A stretch of 64,000 bases of DNA from Betaproteobacteria bacterium UBA2592 (GCA_002340095.1 DDKS01000042.1:36151-100150); one strand, 5' to 3'; counted from the stretch's first letter, positions 11,632-20,139 are shown. Numbers and translations are program-made. Notes: generated by a model not told the origin, from the sequence alone.

Positions 11632-11708
11632 GGAGTGGTAGTTCAGTCGGTTAGAATACCGGCCTGTCACGCCGGGGGTCGCGGGTTCGAGTCCCGTCCA
11701 CTCCGCCA
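11632..11708 (+). tRNA. tRNA-Asp (anticodon GTC)
   Basis: 77 nt with encoded CCA. Acceptor stem GGAGTGG / CCACTCC, D loop AGTCGGTT, anticodon GTC at 11666-11668 within stem CCGGC/GCCGG, and T arm GCGGGTTCGAGTCCCGT. Very close to the E. coli tRNA-Asp pattern. Confidence 0.97.
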
Positions 11709-11715
11709 AAAATCG

Positions 11716-11748
11716 ACGCCTTGCAGAATTCCTCTGCAAGGCGTTTTT
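11716..11748 (+). terminator. Terminator of tRNA-Asp
   Basis: Twelve-base-pair perfect stem ACGCCTTGCAGA / TCTGCAAGGCGT with a 5-nt loop, then TTTT. Starts 7 bp after the tRNA. Confidence 0.93.
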
Positions 11749-11871
11749 CATTCGTACCTCGCCCCCCTGCTCACTCTGCCTCCGGCACCGTCCCGGCCCC
11801 GGAAGATCTTCCCCCGAGCCAAGCACGGTGCCGCCGGCGCTCGCGTGGCGAGCCGCGCCAGAAAAGCCTGT

Positions 11872-12801
11872 TCAGCGTTTTTCGAGCTGCAGATCGGCCA
11901 GCAGGCGCTTCACGGCGGCCTCATCCAGCTCCCGGCTCTGGCCACGCTTGAGCCAGGGCGGCAGCTGAAAGGGGCCGTAACGGACGCGGATCAGGCGGCT
12001 CACCTTGCAGCCCACGGCTTCGAACATGCGCCGCACTTCCCGGTTGCGCCCTTCGTAGAGGGTGACCCGGTACCAGTGATTGGCACCCTGCCCCCCTCCG
12101 TCCTCCAGGGAGGCGAACTGGGCCATGCCATCCTCGAGCATGACGCCGGCCAGCAGCTGGCGCTGGGCTTCCACCGAAAGTTCGCCCAGCACCCGGACGG
12201 CGTATTCCCGCAGCAACTGGGAGCCCGGATGCATCAGCTTGTTGGCCAGCTCGCCGGAGGTGGTAAACAAAATCAGACCGGAAGTGTTCAGGTCCAGGCG
12301 GCCGACAGCGACCCAGCGGCCGCCGCGCAGGCGCGGCAGATTGGTAAACACATTGGGACGGCCCTCCGGATCGTCGCGGGAGACGATTTCACCTTCCGGC
12401 TTGTGGTAGAGGAGCACCCGGGGCAAACGGGTGGAGAAGTGCAGATTCACGAGCCTGCCATTCACCTTGACCCGGTCGCCGGGGCTGACACTCTGGCCGA
12501 CCTGGGCCGTCTCGCCGTTGACCTGAACCCGGCCATCGGCAATCAGGGCTTCCATTTCCCGACGGGAACCGATACCGGCCTGGGCCAGCACTTTGTGCAG
12601 GCGTTCGCTCACCGGCTCCTGAGCCGAAAGCCCCCCTCCCCGGCCGCGACGGGCCGGAGAACGGCCCGGGGGGCCAGGCCTGGGGCGGGATGGCCGAGGT
12701 GCCGCAGCCGCCTGATCGGTCCTGGCAATGCGAGGGCGGGACTCTCGGCTTTCCGGTGCCGTCTTGGCGGGAGGGCGGAAGGGGGTTTTCTTAGGCCGCA
12801 T
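11872..12801 (-). CDS. rluB: RluB-type 23S rRNA pseudouridine synthase
   Basis: RsuA/RluB-family enzyme; RluB makes pseudouridine 2605 in 23S rRNA. Of 309 residues, the first ~60 are a basic, Pro/Arg-rich disordered extension typical of betaproteobacterial RluB. An S4 RNA-binding domain follows (SERLHKVLAQAGIGSRREME, about residues 65-110), then the catalytic domain with VGRLDLNTSGLILFT carrying the catalytic Asp. YEGRNREVRRMFEAVG is the other hallmark. Its start overlaps the scpB end by 11 bp. Last gene of an eight-gene minus-strand run, next to the convergent tRNA-Asp terminator. Confidence 0.93.
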   Translation of the reverse strand: MRPKKTPFRPPAKTAPESRESRPRIARTDQAAAAPRPSRPRPGPPGRSPARRGRGGGLSAQEPVSERLHKVLAQAGIGSRREMEALIADGRVQVNGETAQVGQSVSPGDRVKVNGRLVNLHFSTRLPRVLLYHKPEGEIVSRDDPEGRPNVFTNLPRLRGGRWVAVGRLDLNTSGLILFTTSGELANKLMHPGSQLLREYAVRVLGELSVEAQRQLLAGVMLEDGMAQFASLEDGGGQGANHWYRVTLYEGRNREVRRMFEAVGCKVSRLIRVRYGPFQLPPWLKRGQSRELDEAAVKRLLADLQLEKR

Positions 12802-13336
12802 CGGCGAGCTCCAGGTTCGTTTGGGTCACGGCCTCCAGGGCCGGCAGTTCAGTGAGGCTTCGCAGCCCCAGATCGTCGAGGAATTTCCGGGTGGTGGCAT
12901 AGAGCGCCGGGCGGCCCGGGGTTTCCCGATGTCCGACCACGTCAATCCAGCCACGCTCCTCAAGGGCGCGGATGGCATGGGTGTTGACCGCCACACCGCG
13001 GATTTCCTCGATGTCGCCCCGGGTCACGGGTTGACGGTAGGCGATGATGGCCAGGGTTTCCAACACGGCGCGGGAGTAACGGGGCGGTTTTTCCGGATTG
13101 AGCCGCTCGAGGTAGGGCATGAATTCCACCCGGGTGCGAAAGCGCCACCCGGAAGCCAACTGGACCAGCTCGGCCGGCCTGTCCTGCCATTCCTCACGAA
13201 TCTTGTCGAGCAGCTTGCGCAGCACCTCGCCGGAAAGCTCCTCATCGAACATCTTCCGGAGATCGGCCAGGCTCAGGGGTTCCTGAGCCGCCAAGAGGGC
13301 CGCTTCAAGCACCTTCTTGATCGTCGTCAGTTCCAT
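12791..13336 (-). CDS. scpB: ScpB, segregation and condensation protein B
   Basis: Winged-helix kite subunit that dimerises and joins ScpA and SMC in the bacterial condensin. 181 residues, normal length. Typical motifs: KKVLEAALLAAQEPLSLADLR near the start, and ETLAIIAYRQPVTRGDIEEIRG in the middle. The first 32 bp overlap the end of scpA, so the two are translationally coupled. No smc gene lies in the window. Confidence 0.95.
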   Translation of the reverse strand: MELTTIKKVLEAALLAAQEPLSLADLRKMFDEELSGEVLRKLLDKIREEWQDRPAELVQLASGWRFRTRVEFMPYLERLNPEKPPRYSRAVLETLAIIAYRQPVTRGDIEEIRGVAVNTHAIRALEERGWIDVVGHRETPGRPALYATTRKFLDDLGLRSLTELPALEAVTQTNLELADAA

Positions 13337-14186
13337 AATTCACCTCGCTTGTGCCACTCGTGAAGGCCTGCCGTACATAAATGGGCTGAAAAGGTTCGGT
13401 CTGGGTGATCTCCACCAGCCGCTCCCGGGCCAGTTCGAGCATGGCCAGGAAATGGACCACCAGCCCCGGCGCCCCCATGGCGGGATCGAACAGGGTTTCG
13501 AACTGCACATACCCGCCCTGCTCCTTCAGCTGCCGCAGGATGATGCCCATGTGCTCGCGCACCGACAATTCCTCCCGGCCGATCTGGTGGTGCTTGTGCA
13601 GCCGGGCCTGGCGCAGGATGCCCAGCCAGGCCTCCTTGAGGTCGTCGAGCCCCACCTCGGGATAGCGCTTGAGCAGGGTCTTCTCCACCAGGGTCTCGAC
13701 CCAGAGGAAGTCCCGCTCGGCCTGGTCCAGGCCGTTGAGCTTCTGGCCGGCCAGCTTGATCTGCTCGTACTCCATCAGGCGGCGCACCAGCTCGGCCCGG
13801 GGATCCTCGGCTTCCTCCCCTTCCGCCGGCTTGGGCCGAGGCAGCAGCATGCGCGACTTGATCTCGATGAGCATGGCGGCCATCACCAGGTATTCGGCTG
13901 CCAGCTCCAGATTCTGGGCCCGCATGGTCTCCACGTAATCCAGATACTGGCGGGTCAGCGGCGCCATGGGAATGTCGAGGATGTCGATGTTGGCCTTGCG
14001 GATCAGGTAGAGGAGCAGGTCCAGCGGCCCCTCGAAGGCGTCGAGCATGACTTCGAGGGCATCCGGCGGAATGTAGAGATCCGCCGGCAGCGTTGCCAGG
14101 GGCTGGCCATAGATGCGGGCTAGGGCCGGTGGAAGGCCTGAGGTCTCCCCGGTCTCGGACAGCGCCTCTTCGAGCACGGCCGTCAT
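13305..14186 (-). CDS. scpA: ScpA, segregation and condensation protein A (kleisin)
   Basis: Kleisin subunit of SMC-ScpAB, needed for chromosome organisation and segregation. 293 residues. The family opening FEGPLDLLLYLIRKANIDILDIPMA is at about residue 50, preceded by a ~45-residue N-terminal extension common in betaproteobacteria. The C-terminal winged helix (YVQFETLFDPAMG, LVVHFLAMLELARERLV) binds the SMC head. The start overlaps the upstream LABN gene by 4 bp (ATGA) and the end overlaps scpB by 32 bp. Confidence 0.95.
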   Translation of the reverse strand: MTAVLEEALSETGETSGLPPALARIYGQPLATLPADLYIPPDALEVMLDAFEGPLDLLLYLIRKANIDILDIPMAPLTRQYLDYVETMRAQNLELAAEYLVMAAMLIEIKSRMLLPRPKPAEGEEAEDPRAELVRRLMEYEQIKLAGQKLNGLDQAERDFLWVETLVEKTLLKRYPEVGLDDLKEAWLGILRQARLHKHHQIGREELSVREHMGIILRQLKEQGGYVQFETLFDPAMGAPGLVVHFLAMLELARERLVEITQTEPFQPIYVRQAFTSGTSEVNYGTDDDQEGA

Positions 14187-14476
14187 TCCCCTGCCTGCTC
14201 CCGTTCCCGGTTACGGTGGATGAGCATGAGGTTGCGCACGTAGATGAGCAGCCCCAGCCCCTGGCCGAAGATGAAGACGGGGTCCTTGCGGTAGATGGCA
14301 TAGGCCGTCAGCACGGCGCCCCCGGCGATGCTGAAATACCAGAAGGACAGGGGCACGACGCTCTTCCTGGCCTTCTCGCTGTGCAGCCACTGGACGATGA
14401 AACGGGCCGAGAACAGGGCCTGGCCGAGAAAACCGATGGCAATCCAGACCATGGCCTCATCGAGGGTGAAATCCAT
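14183..14476 (-). CDS. Small membrane protein with lipid-A-disaccharide-synthase N-terminal (LABN) domain
   Basis: 97 residues with about three membrane helices (WIAIGFLGQALFSARFIVQW, VPLSFWYFSIAGGAVLTAYA, VFIFGQGLGLLIYVRNLMLI). The pattern FSARFIVQWLHSEKARKSVVP ... FWYFSIAGG ... GQGLGLLIYVRNL is the LABN domain. The domain is named from lipid A synthesis proteins, but its biochemical role is not established, and stand-alone copies often sit beside glycosyltransferase or trpS-type neighbours. Start and stop both overlap neighbours (1 bp with trpS, 4 bp with scpA). Confidence 0.88.
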   Translation of the reverse strand: MDFTLDEAMVWIAIGFLGQALFSARFIVQWLHSEKARKSVVPLSFWYFSIAGGAVLTAYAIYRKDPVFIFGQGLGLLIYVRNLMLIHRNREREQAGE

Positions 14477-15675
14477 CAACGGTAATCCAGACCCATGGCC
14501 TCGCGCACATCGCGCATGGTTTCCCGGGCCAGTTCCCGGGCCTTGTCGCAGCCATCGGCGATGATCCGCTTCACCCGCCCGGGGTCCTCCTGATAATGCC
14601 GGGCCCGCTCCTGCATCGGCGCCAGTTCCTTGAGGATGCCGTCGATGACCGGCTGCTTGCACTCGATGCAGCCGATGCCGGCCGTGCGGCAGCCTTCCTG
14701 AACCCAGGCCTTGCAGCCGTCGTCGGAATAGATCTGGTGCAGCTGCCAGACCGGGCACTTCTCGGGATTGCCGGGATCGGTACGGCGCGCCCGGGCCGGG
14801 TCGGTCGGCATGGACTTGACCTTCTTGGCCACGGAATCCGCGGATTCCCGCAGGGCAATCGTGTTGCCATAGGACTTGCTCATCTTCTGACCGTCCAGGC
14901 CTGGCATCTTCGAGGCTTCGGTGAGCAGGTAGCCGGGCTCGACGAGGAGGGTCTTGCCGGTCCCCTCCAGATGCCCGAGCAGGCGCTCCCGGTCCTCGGG
15001 ACAGAGGCCGGCTTCGAACAGCAGGGCCTTGGCCTTTTCCACGGCCCCCCGGTCCCCATCCTGCTGGAAGCGGGTGCGCAGGTCCTTGTAACTGCGCCGG
15101 GTCTTGCTGTTGAGGCGCTCCAGGGCGGCCTCCACCTTCTCGGCGAAGCCGGGTTCCCGGCCGTACATGTGGTTGAAGCGCCGCGCCAGTTCCCGGGTGA
15201 ATTCCACATGGGGGATCTGGTCCTCGCCCACGGGCACCTTATCGGCCCGGTAGATCAGGATGTCGGCGCTCATGAGCAGGGGATAACCCAGAAAGCCGTA
15301 GGTGGACAGATCCTTGTTGGCCAGCTTTTCCTGCTGGTCCTTATAGGTGGGCACCCGTTCGAGCCAGCCCAGGGGCGTCATCATCGAAAGCAGCAGATGC
15401 AGCTCGGCGTGCTCGGGCACCCGGGACTGGATGAAGAGGGTGGCCTGCTCCGGGTCCACCCCGGCGGCCAGCCAGTCCACCACCATGTCCATGCTGTTCT
15501 GATGGATCTGGCGGGGGTCGTCGTATTGCGTGGTCAGGGCATGCCAGTCCGCCACGAAGAACAGGCAGGGATATTCATGCTGGAGTTTCACCCAGTTGGC
15601 CAATACCCCGTGGTAATGGCCGAGATGCAAGGCCCCCGTGGGGCGCATGCCGGAAAGCACTCGTTCTGCGTACAT
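14476..15675 (-). CDS. trpS: TrpS, tryptophanyl-tRNA synthetase
   Basis: Class I synthetase charging tRNA-Trp. 399 residues: longer than the ~335 of E. coli because of an insert ahead of the KMSKS loop (residues ~165-260), as in many betaproteobacteria. HLGH is at about residues 17-20 and KMSKS is in GLDGQKMSKSYGNTI. Near the C-terminus is a four-Cys stretch (CPVWQLHQ ... CKAW ... CRTAGIGCIECK) that looks able to bind a metal. It is 6 bp from the M50 protease gene and overlaps the LABN gene by 1 bp. Confidence 0.96.
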   Translation of the reverse strand: MYAERVLSGMRPTGALHLGHYHGVLANWVKLQHEYPCLFFVADWHALTTQYDDPRQIHQNSMDMVVDWLAAGVDPEQATLFIQSRVPEHAELHLLLSMMTPLGWLERVPTYKDQQEKLANKDLSTYGFLGYPLLMSADILIYRADKVPVGEDQIPHVEFTRELARRFNHMYGREPGFAEKVEAALERLNSKTRRSYKDLRTRFQQDGDRGAVEKAKALLFEAGLCPEDRERLLGHLEGTGKTLLVEPGYLLTEASKMPGLDGQKMSKSYGNTIALRESADSVAKKVKSMPTDPARARRTDPGNPEKCPVWQLHQIYSDDGCKAWVQEGCRTAGIGCIECKQPVIDGILKELAPMQERARHYQEDPGRVKRIIADGCDKARELARETMRDVREAMGLDYR

Positions 15676-15681
15676 GGTTCG

Positions 15682-16332
15682 TCAATACAACCGGAAAATG
15701 GATTCGATGCCATCCTGCACCAGTCCGATGATGGGCCAGAGGATCTGGCCGAGGATACCGGTGAAGAGCAGCAGGATGAGGATGGGAAAGCCGAAGGGCT
15801 CGATCCGGGCAAACTGCCAGGCCAGCCGGCCCGGCAGCAGACTCACGGCGATCCGCCCCCCGTCCAGGGGCGGCAGAGGCAGCAGGTTGAGCACCAGCAG
15901 CACCAGGTTGACGGAAATGCCGATCTTGCTCATTTCCGACAAGGGCAGCGTGTAGAGGTTGGAGGGCAACTCCCAGGCCAGCTTCAGCAGCGCCGCCCAG
16001 AACAGGGCCATGACCAGGTTCGAGGCGGGGCCGGCCGCCGCCACCCAGAGCATGTCCCGCTTGGGATGGCGCAGGCGGCCGAAATCCACGGGAACAGGCT
16101 TGGCGTAGCCGAACAGCATCCCCCCGGACGACAGGAGCAGGATGCCCAGAGGCAGCAGGATGGTGCCGAACAGGTCGATGTGGCGCAGCGGGTTGAGGCT
16201 GATGCGCCCCGCCTGCCAGGCGGTAGGGTCGCCGAAATGGCGGGCAGCATAACCATGGGCGGCCTCGTGCAGGGTGATCGCGAAGATCACCGGCAGGGCT
16301 GCGATGGCCACGAGCTGAATCAGGCTTTCCAT
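15682..16332 (-). CDS. Site-2 protease family protein (peptidase M50)
   Basis: Integral membrane zinc metalloprotease of 216 residues. The zinc motif HExxH is HEAAHGY (about residues 22-28), and the third ligand region is the LPPLDGGR motif in a later helix. About five membrane helices. It belongs to the short, PDZ-less group commonly next to trpS; substrates are unknown. It is in the run from the PHP gene to rluB: gap of 43 bp behind, 6 bp ahead. Confidence 0.92.
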   Translation of the reverse strand: MESLIQLVAIAALPVIFAITLHEAAHGYAARHFGDPTAWQAGRISLNPLRHIDLFGTILLPLGILLLSSGGMLFGYAKPVPVDFGRLRHPKRDMLWVAAAGPASNLVMALFWAALLKLAWELPSNLYTLPLSEMSKIGISVNLVLLVLNLLPLPPLDGGRIAVSLLPGRLAWQFARIEPFGFPILILLLFTGILGQILWPIIGLVQDGIESIFRLY

Positions 16333-16375
16333 GAACGACCGCCAAAAAGCGCCATGTTATCAGAGCCCTGCCCGA

Positions 16376-17008
16376 TCATTCGGCTTCCAGGCCGAAGGGC
16401 GTCAGGGGGCCGCGGCCCTGACGCACCAGCAACGGCGCACTCCCCGTCAGGTCGACGACCGTGGTGGGCTCGGTGCCGCACTGGCCGCCATCGAGGATCA
16501 GCTCGATCCGTCCCGAGAGGGCGTCCTGGATTTCCCAGCCCTCGGTGAGGGGGGCCTCGTAACCGGGCAACTGCAGGGTGGTGCTAAGCAGGGGCTCGCC
16601 CAGTTCCTCGAGCAGCGCCAAGGCCACGGGATGGTCGGGCACCCGCAGGCCGATGGTTTTGCGCTTGGGATGCATCACCCGCCGCGGCAGCTCCTTCGTG
16701 CCTTCCAGGATGAATACATAGCTGCCCGGCGTGGCCGCCTTGAGCAGGCGGTACTGGGCATTGTCCACCCGGGCATACCTGGCAATCTCGGACAGATCCC
16801 GGCACATCAGGGTCAGGTGGTGGCGATCATCCATCTGGCGGATGGCACGGATGCGATCCAGGGCTTCCTTGTCGCCCAGATGGCAGGCCAGGGCGTAGCA
16901 GGAATCCGTGGGGAAGGCGACCACCGCGCCATCGCGCAGCAGTTCGGCCGCCCGGGCCAGATGGCGGCGCGGGGGAGTTTCAGGATTGACGGCAAGCAGT
17001 TGCGGCAT
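16376..17008 (-). CDS. YciO/YrdC/Sua5-family protein, L-threonylcarbamoyladenylate synthase-like
   Basis: 210 residues, cytosolic. The YrdC fold is evident from GAVVAFPTDSCYALACHLGDKEA, RHHLTLMCRDLSEIARYA and TIGLRVPDHPVALALLE. True TsaC/Sua5 make threonylcarbamoyl-AMP for tRNA t6A. This sequence is closer to the YciO group, whose role is less clear, and in E. coli yciO also neighbours the PHP phosphatase gene yciV. The spacing of 12 bp to the upstream PHP gene is consistent with that. Confidence 0.88.
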   Translation of the reverse strand: MPQLLAVNPETPPRRHLARAAELLRDGAVVAFPTDSCYALACHLGDKEALDRIRAIRQMDDRHHLTLMCRDLSEIARYARVDNAQYRLLKAATPGSYVFILEGTKELPRRVMHPKRKTIGLRVPDHPVALALLEELGEPLLSTTLQLPGYEAPLTEGWEIQDALSGRIELILDGGQCGTEPTTVVDLTGSAPLLVRQGRGPLTPFGLEAE

Positions 17009-17020
17009 GGATCTTCGTTC

Positions 17021-17866
17021 TTACAGGTCGAGAAGGCGCCAGACAGGTTTCAGGTCTTCCGGCAAGGACGGCAGGCCACCCAGATCCACGTAGCTCTCCC
17101 CGGCCCCATGGAAATCCGAGCCCCGGGAGGCATGGAAAGCGAAATGCCGCGCCAGGCGGGCGTAATGCAACACATGATCGGGACTGTGGCTGCCACAGAC
17201 CACCTCGATGGCCTGCCCGCCCAGGTCCTTGAAATCGCTGAGGAAACGGCGCATCTGGGCATTGGAAATCTTGTAGCGGGCAGGATGGGCGACCACCGCC
17301 ACGCCACCGGCCGCATGGATCCAACCCATGGCATCCCCGAGGCTGGCCCAGCGGTGCTCCACGTAGCCCGGCTTGCCCGGCACCAGATAATGGTCAAAAA
17401 CGTTGCGGGGCTCCTTGAAGAGGCCGATCTCCACCAGATGCCGGGCGAAATGGGACCGGGAAATCAGCAGGGGATTGCCCGCATGGCGCATGGCCCCCTC
17501 GAACACCCCGGGAATACCGATGGCAGCAAACGCATCCCCCATGCGCCGGGCCCGCTCCACCCGGCCGCCGCGCACGGAGGCCAGACCGGCCACCAGATCG
17601 GGGTGGGAGGCATCGAAGCCCAGCCCCACCACATGGATGGGGTGGTTTTCCCACTCGATGGAGATTTCCACCCCATTGACCAGGACCAGTTCCGCCGCTG
17701 CTGCCGCCTGACGGGCTTCGGGCAAGCCGTCGATGTCGTCATGATCGGTCAGCGCCAGATGGCTGACGCCACGATCAGCGGCGCGGGCCACCACCTGGGC
17801 CGGCGGCAGCAGACCATCGGACACGGTGGAATGGCAATGGAAATCGAAATTGATGGGGGATGACAC
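17021..17866 (-). CDS. rnm: PHP-domain phosphatase, probable RNase AM / 3',5'-nucleoside bisphosphate phosphatase (YciV-like)
   Basis: 281 residues from a GTG at 17866, which gives (M)SSPINFDFHCHSTVSDG, the family N-terminus; no ATG is available and the Shine-Dalgarno is weak. PHP metal motifs: DFHCHSTVSDG, LALTDHDDIDG, GVEISIEW, VAVVAHPARY and SRGSDFHG. Characterised members are trinuclear-metal 5'-3' exonucleases that trim 5' ends of RNA and hydrolyse pAp. First gene of the eight-gene minus-strand run; its promoter must lie in 17867-18002, back to back with the gcv promoter. Confidence 0.88.
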   Translation of the reverse strand: MSSPINFDFHCHSTVSDGLLPPAQVVARAADRGVSHLALTDHDDIDGLPEARQAAAAAELVLVNGVEISIEWENHPIHVVGLGFDASHPDLVAGLASVRGGRVERARRMGDAFAAIGIPGVFEGAMRHAGNPLLISRSHFARHLVEIGLFKEPRNVFDHYLVPGKPGYVEHRWASLGDAMGWIHAAGGVAVVAHPARYKISNAQMRRFLSDFKDLGGQAIEVVCGSHSPDHVLHYARLARHFAFHASRGSDFHGAGESYVDLGGLPSLPEDLKPVWRLLDL

Positions 17867-18002
17867 AGGCAGGAAGCACCGCAAAACGCGGATGCTAGCA
17901 CACTCGCGCCCCTTTCCCGGCGCGGGATCGCATCCCCGGACGAGAAAAACCCGGCGGCCCGGCCTGCCATCCCAGGACTGGCGCGGCCCCACAGCACGGC
18001 TG

Positions 18003-18031
18003 TTGCCAGTTGCCCGCCCCCCCTTTATAGT
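18003..18031 (+). promoter_or_regulatory. Promoter of the gcv operon
   Basis: TTGCCA (18003-18008), a 17-bp spacer, and TATAGT (18026-18031). The predicted start at about 18038 coincides with the first base pairs of the riboswitch, which supports the call. Confidence 0.78.
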
Positions 18032-18039
18032 GCGCTCCG

Positions 18040-18256
18040 TTCCATGGGAGAGGGCTCGTTGCACACGGGCCGCCGAAGGCGCAACGCACCCGCAAACGCT
18101 CAGGCAAAAGGACCATGGAACCGGTCGGACAGCCCTGTGCCCGTGCGGCCGCAACTCTGGAGAGCTGGCACCCGTCACCACGCGCGGTGCCCACCGATGG
18201 GGCAAACGGCCTGCAGCACCGGGCCGCAATCTCTCAGGTATCGAGGACAGAGGGGT
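18040..18256 (+). ncRNA. Tandem glycine riboswitch (gcvT motif), two aptamers
   Basis: Two glycine aptamers in the leader of gcvT. Aptamer I (18040-18120) is closed by a perfect P1 stem TTCCATGG / CCATGGAA and holds GGGAGAGGGC, GCCGCCGAAGGCGCAA and CGCTCAGGCAAAAGGACC. Aptamer II (about 18150-18256) holds CTCTGGAGAG, CCACCGATGGGGCAAACG, AATCTCTCAGGTATCGAGGACAGAGGGG split over 18228-18255. Glycine binding normally raises expression of glycine cleavage genes. The expression platform would be 18257-18339; no clear terminator with a T run is seen there, so control may act on translation start. Confidence 0.95.
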
Positions 18257-18339
18257 GAACCGCAAGCCTTGCGATGCCGGGCATGCGATTCACCCGTATT
18301 CTCGAAACCGCATCAAAAGATGCTCGCAAGGGATTGATT

Positions 18340-19431
18340 ATGCTAAAGACCACGGTACTCAATGCCGCCCACCGCAGCCTCGGTGCCCGGATGGTGGATT
18401 TCGGCGGCTGGGACATGCCCGTCCATTACGGCTCCCAGATCGAGGAACACCACGCCGTCCGCCGGGACTGCGGCATGTTCGATGTCTCCCACATGTGCGC
18501 CGTGGATGCCGTCGGCCCCGACGTGAAGCCCTTCCTGCTGCGCCTGATCGCCAACAACGTCGAAAAACTCAAGACCCCCGGCAAGGCCCTCTACAGCGCC
18601 ATGCTGAACGAGGCCGGGGGCGTGGTGGATGATCTGATCGTCTATTACCTCTCCGACAGCCACTACCGCCTCGTCATCAACGCCGGAACCACCGACAAGG
18701 ACCTGGACTGGATGGCCGCCCGCCTGGGCGACTGGCGGCTGGACGTGACCCTGACCCCCCTGCGCCTGGGCCCCAAGGCCGTGGGCATGATCGCCGTCCA
18801 GGGCCCCAAGGCCAAGGCCAGGGTCTGGGAGGTACTGCCGGAAGTGAAAAACGCCACCGAGCACCTGGGCCCCTTCTTCGGCGTCCAGGTGGGCCAGCTG
18901 TTCATCGCCACCACCGGCTACACCGGCGAGGACGGCTTCGAGATCACCATTCCCGCCGCCAAGGCCGAAGCCCTCTGGAACGCCCTGCTGGCAGCCGGCG
19001 TCAAGCCCTGCGGCCTGGGCGCCCGGGACACCCTGCGCCTGGAGGCCGGCATGAACCTCTACGGCCAGGACATGGACGAAACCGTCTCCCCCCTGGATGC
19101 CGGCCTGGCCTGGACCGTCGATCTCAAATCCGAGCGGGACTTCGTCGGCAAGGCCGCCCTGGTAGCCCACGGCCAGAAATGGCAGTTCCTGGGTCTGAAG
19201 CTGCTCGACAAGGGCGTGCTGCGCGCCCACCAGAAAGTCACGACCGCCCGGGGCGAAGGCGAGATCACCAGCGGCAGCTTCTCCCCCACCCTGGAAGTTT
19301 CCATCGCCCTGGCCCGACTGCCCCTGGGCGTCGCCATCGGCGATACCGTGCAGGTGGACATCCGCGGCAAGCGCTTGAACGCCCTGGTCACCCAACCCGT
19401 CTTTGTCCGTCACGGCAAAGGCCTGATTTAA
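18340..19431 (+). CDS. gcvT: GcvT, glycine cleavage system T protein (aminomethyltransferase)
   Basis: Moves the methylene group from the H-protein-bound aminomethyl lipoate to tetrahydrofolate, releasing ammonia. 363 residues from 18340, chosen because AAGGGA lies 6-7 bases upstream and the protein opens like other GcvT (LNAAHRSLGARMVDFGGWDMPVHYGSQIEEHHAVR). An in-frame ATG at 18274 would add 22 atypical residues inside the riboswitch platform. GMFDVSHM, GARDTLRLEAGMNLYGQDMDE and the C-terminal barrel are all present. First gene of gcvT-gcvH-gcvP. Confidence 0.96.
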   Translation: MLKTTVLNAAHRSLGARMVDFGGWDMPVHYGSQIEEHHAVRRDCGMFDVSHMCAVDAVGPDVKPFLLRLIANNVEKLKTPGKALYSAMLNEAGGVVDDLIVYYLSDSHYRLVINAGTTDKDLDWMAARLGDWRLDVTLTPLRLGPKAVGMIAVQGPKAKARVWEVLPEVKNATEHLGPFFGVQVGQLFIATTGYTGEDGFEITIPAAKAEALWNALLAAGVKPCGLGARDTLRLEAGMNLYGQDMDETVSPLDAGLAWTVDLKSERDFVGKAALVAHGQKWQFLGLKLLDKGVLRAHQKVTTARGEGEITSGSFSPTLEVSIALARLPLGVAIGDTVQVDIRGKRLNALVTQPVFVRHGKGLI

Positions 19432-19433
19432 CC

Positions 19434-19598
19434 TTAAAACCTATGTTGAACCACAGAGACACTGAGACACCGAGGAAAAACAAAGACGTGCTCTGAAGTA
19501 TCCTGTCCCCCTCCGGGTGAGCCCAGAAGGCCATGCAAGAAATTTTTTGAGAACCCCTCTGTGTCTTTGTGTCTCTGTGGTGGGGTTTTCAGGTTTAA
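19434..19598. repeat. MITE-like palindromic element between gcvT and gcvH
   Basis: About 165 bp with imperfect terminal inverted repeats of roughly 44 bp. The left end (19434-19477) and the inverted right end (19555-19598) share TTAAA-CCT, then ACCACAGAGACAC..AGACAC.GAGG. It encodes nothing and could form a long hairpin in the gcvTHP transcript. CACAGAG-rich palindromes of this style recur in many bacterial genomes, but whether this one is repeated cannot be tested in a single window. It accounts for nearly all of the 209-bp gcvT-gcvH gap. Confidence 0.7.
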
Positions 19599-19640
19599 TT
19601 TTCCCCAGTTTTCAACATTCATCCATTAACGGAGTTTTCC

Positions 19641-20024
19641 ATGAACATTCCTGCCGATCTGAAATACACATCCTCCCACGAATGGGTCCACATCGAAGCT
19701 GACGGCACCCTCACCGTGGGTATCACCGACCACGCCCAGGACCTGCTGGGCGACCTGGTGTTCGTGGAACTGCCCGAAGTGGGCAAGGACCTGGCCGCTG
19801 GCCAGGAAACCTGCGTGGTGGAATCGGTGAAAGCCGCCGCCGATGTCTACGCCCCCGTGGCCGGAACCGTCACCGCCGTCAATGAAGCCGTGGTGGATGC
19901 CCCCGAGAGCGTGAACCAGGACGCCTATGCCGCCTGGCTGTTCAAACTGGCCCCGGCCAACGCCGCCGACCTGGCCGGCCTGCTCGATGCTGCCGGCTAC
20001 AAGGCCGCCGTGGACGCCGCCTGA
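19641..20024 (+). CDS. gcvH: GcvH, glycine cleavage system H protein
   Basis: Lipoyl carrier that shuttles the aminomethyl group between the P, T and L proteins. 127 residues, standard. The lipoylated lysine is K64 in the motif ETCVVESVKAAADVYAPV. The N-terminus MNIPADLKYTSSHEWVHIE is typical. Preceded by ACGGAG 9 bases upstream. Separated from gcvT by the palindromic element, so it may depend on read-through or on a promoter not recognised here. Confidence 0.97.
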   Translation: MNIPADLKYTSSHEWVHIEADGTLTVGITDHAQDLLGDLVFVELPEVGKDLAAGQETCVVESVKAAADVYAPVAGTVTAVNEAVVDAPESVNQDAYAAWLFKLAPANAADLAGLLDAAGYKAAVDAA

Positions 20025-20139
20025 TTCAGGAAAAGCCAACGCAAAGCCGCACAGGCGGGCAGCCCAGCGAGGAAATGCTGCGCTTGTGCCCCGGCGCCTT
20101 TGCGCTGGGTCTTGCAAACCCATTCCGACGATTACGCCC

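Noticed and set aside
18274..18339. Upstream in-frame ATG as the gcvT start
   Set aside because: It lies in the riboswitch expression platform, has no ribosome-binding site and adds residues not seen in GcvT; 18340 has a good site.
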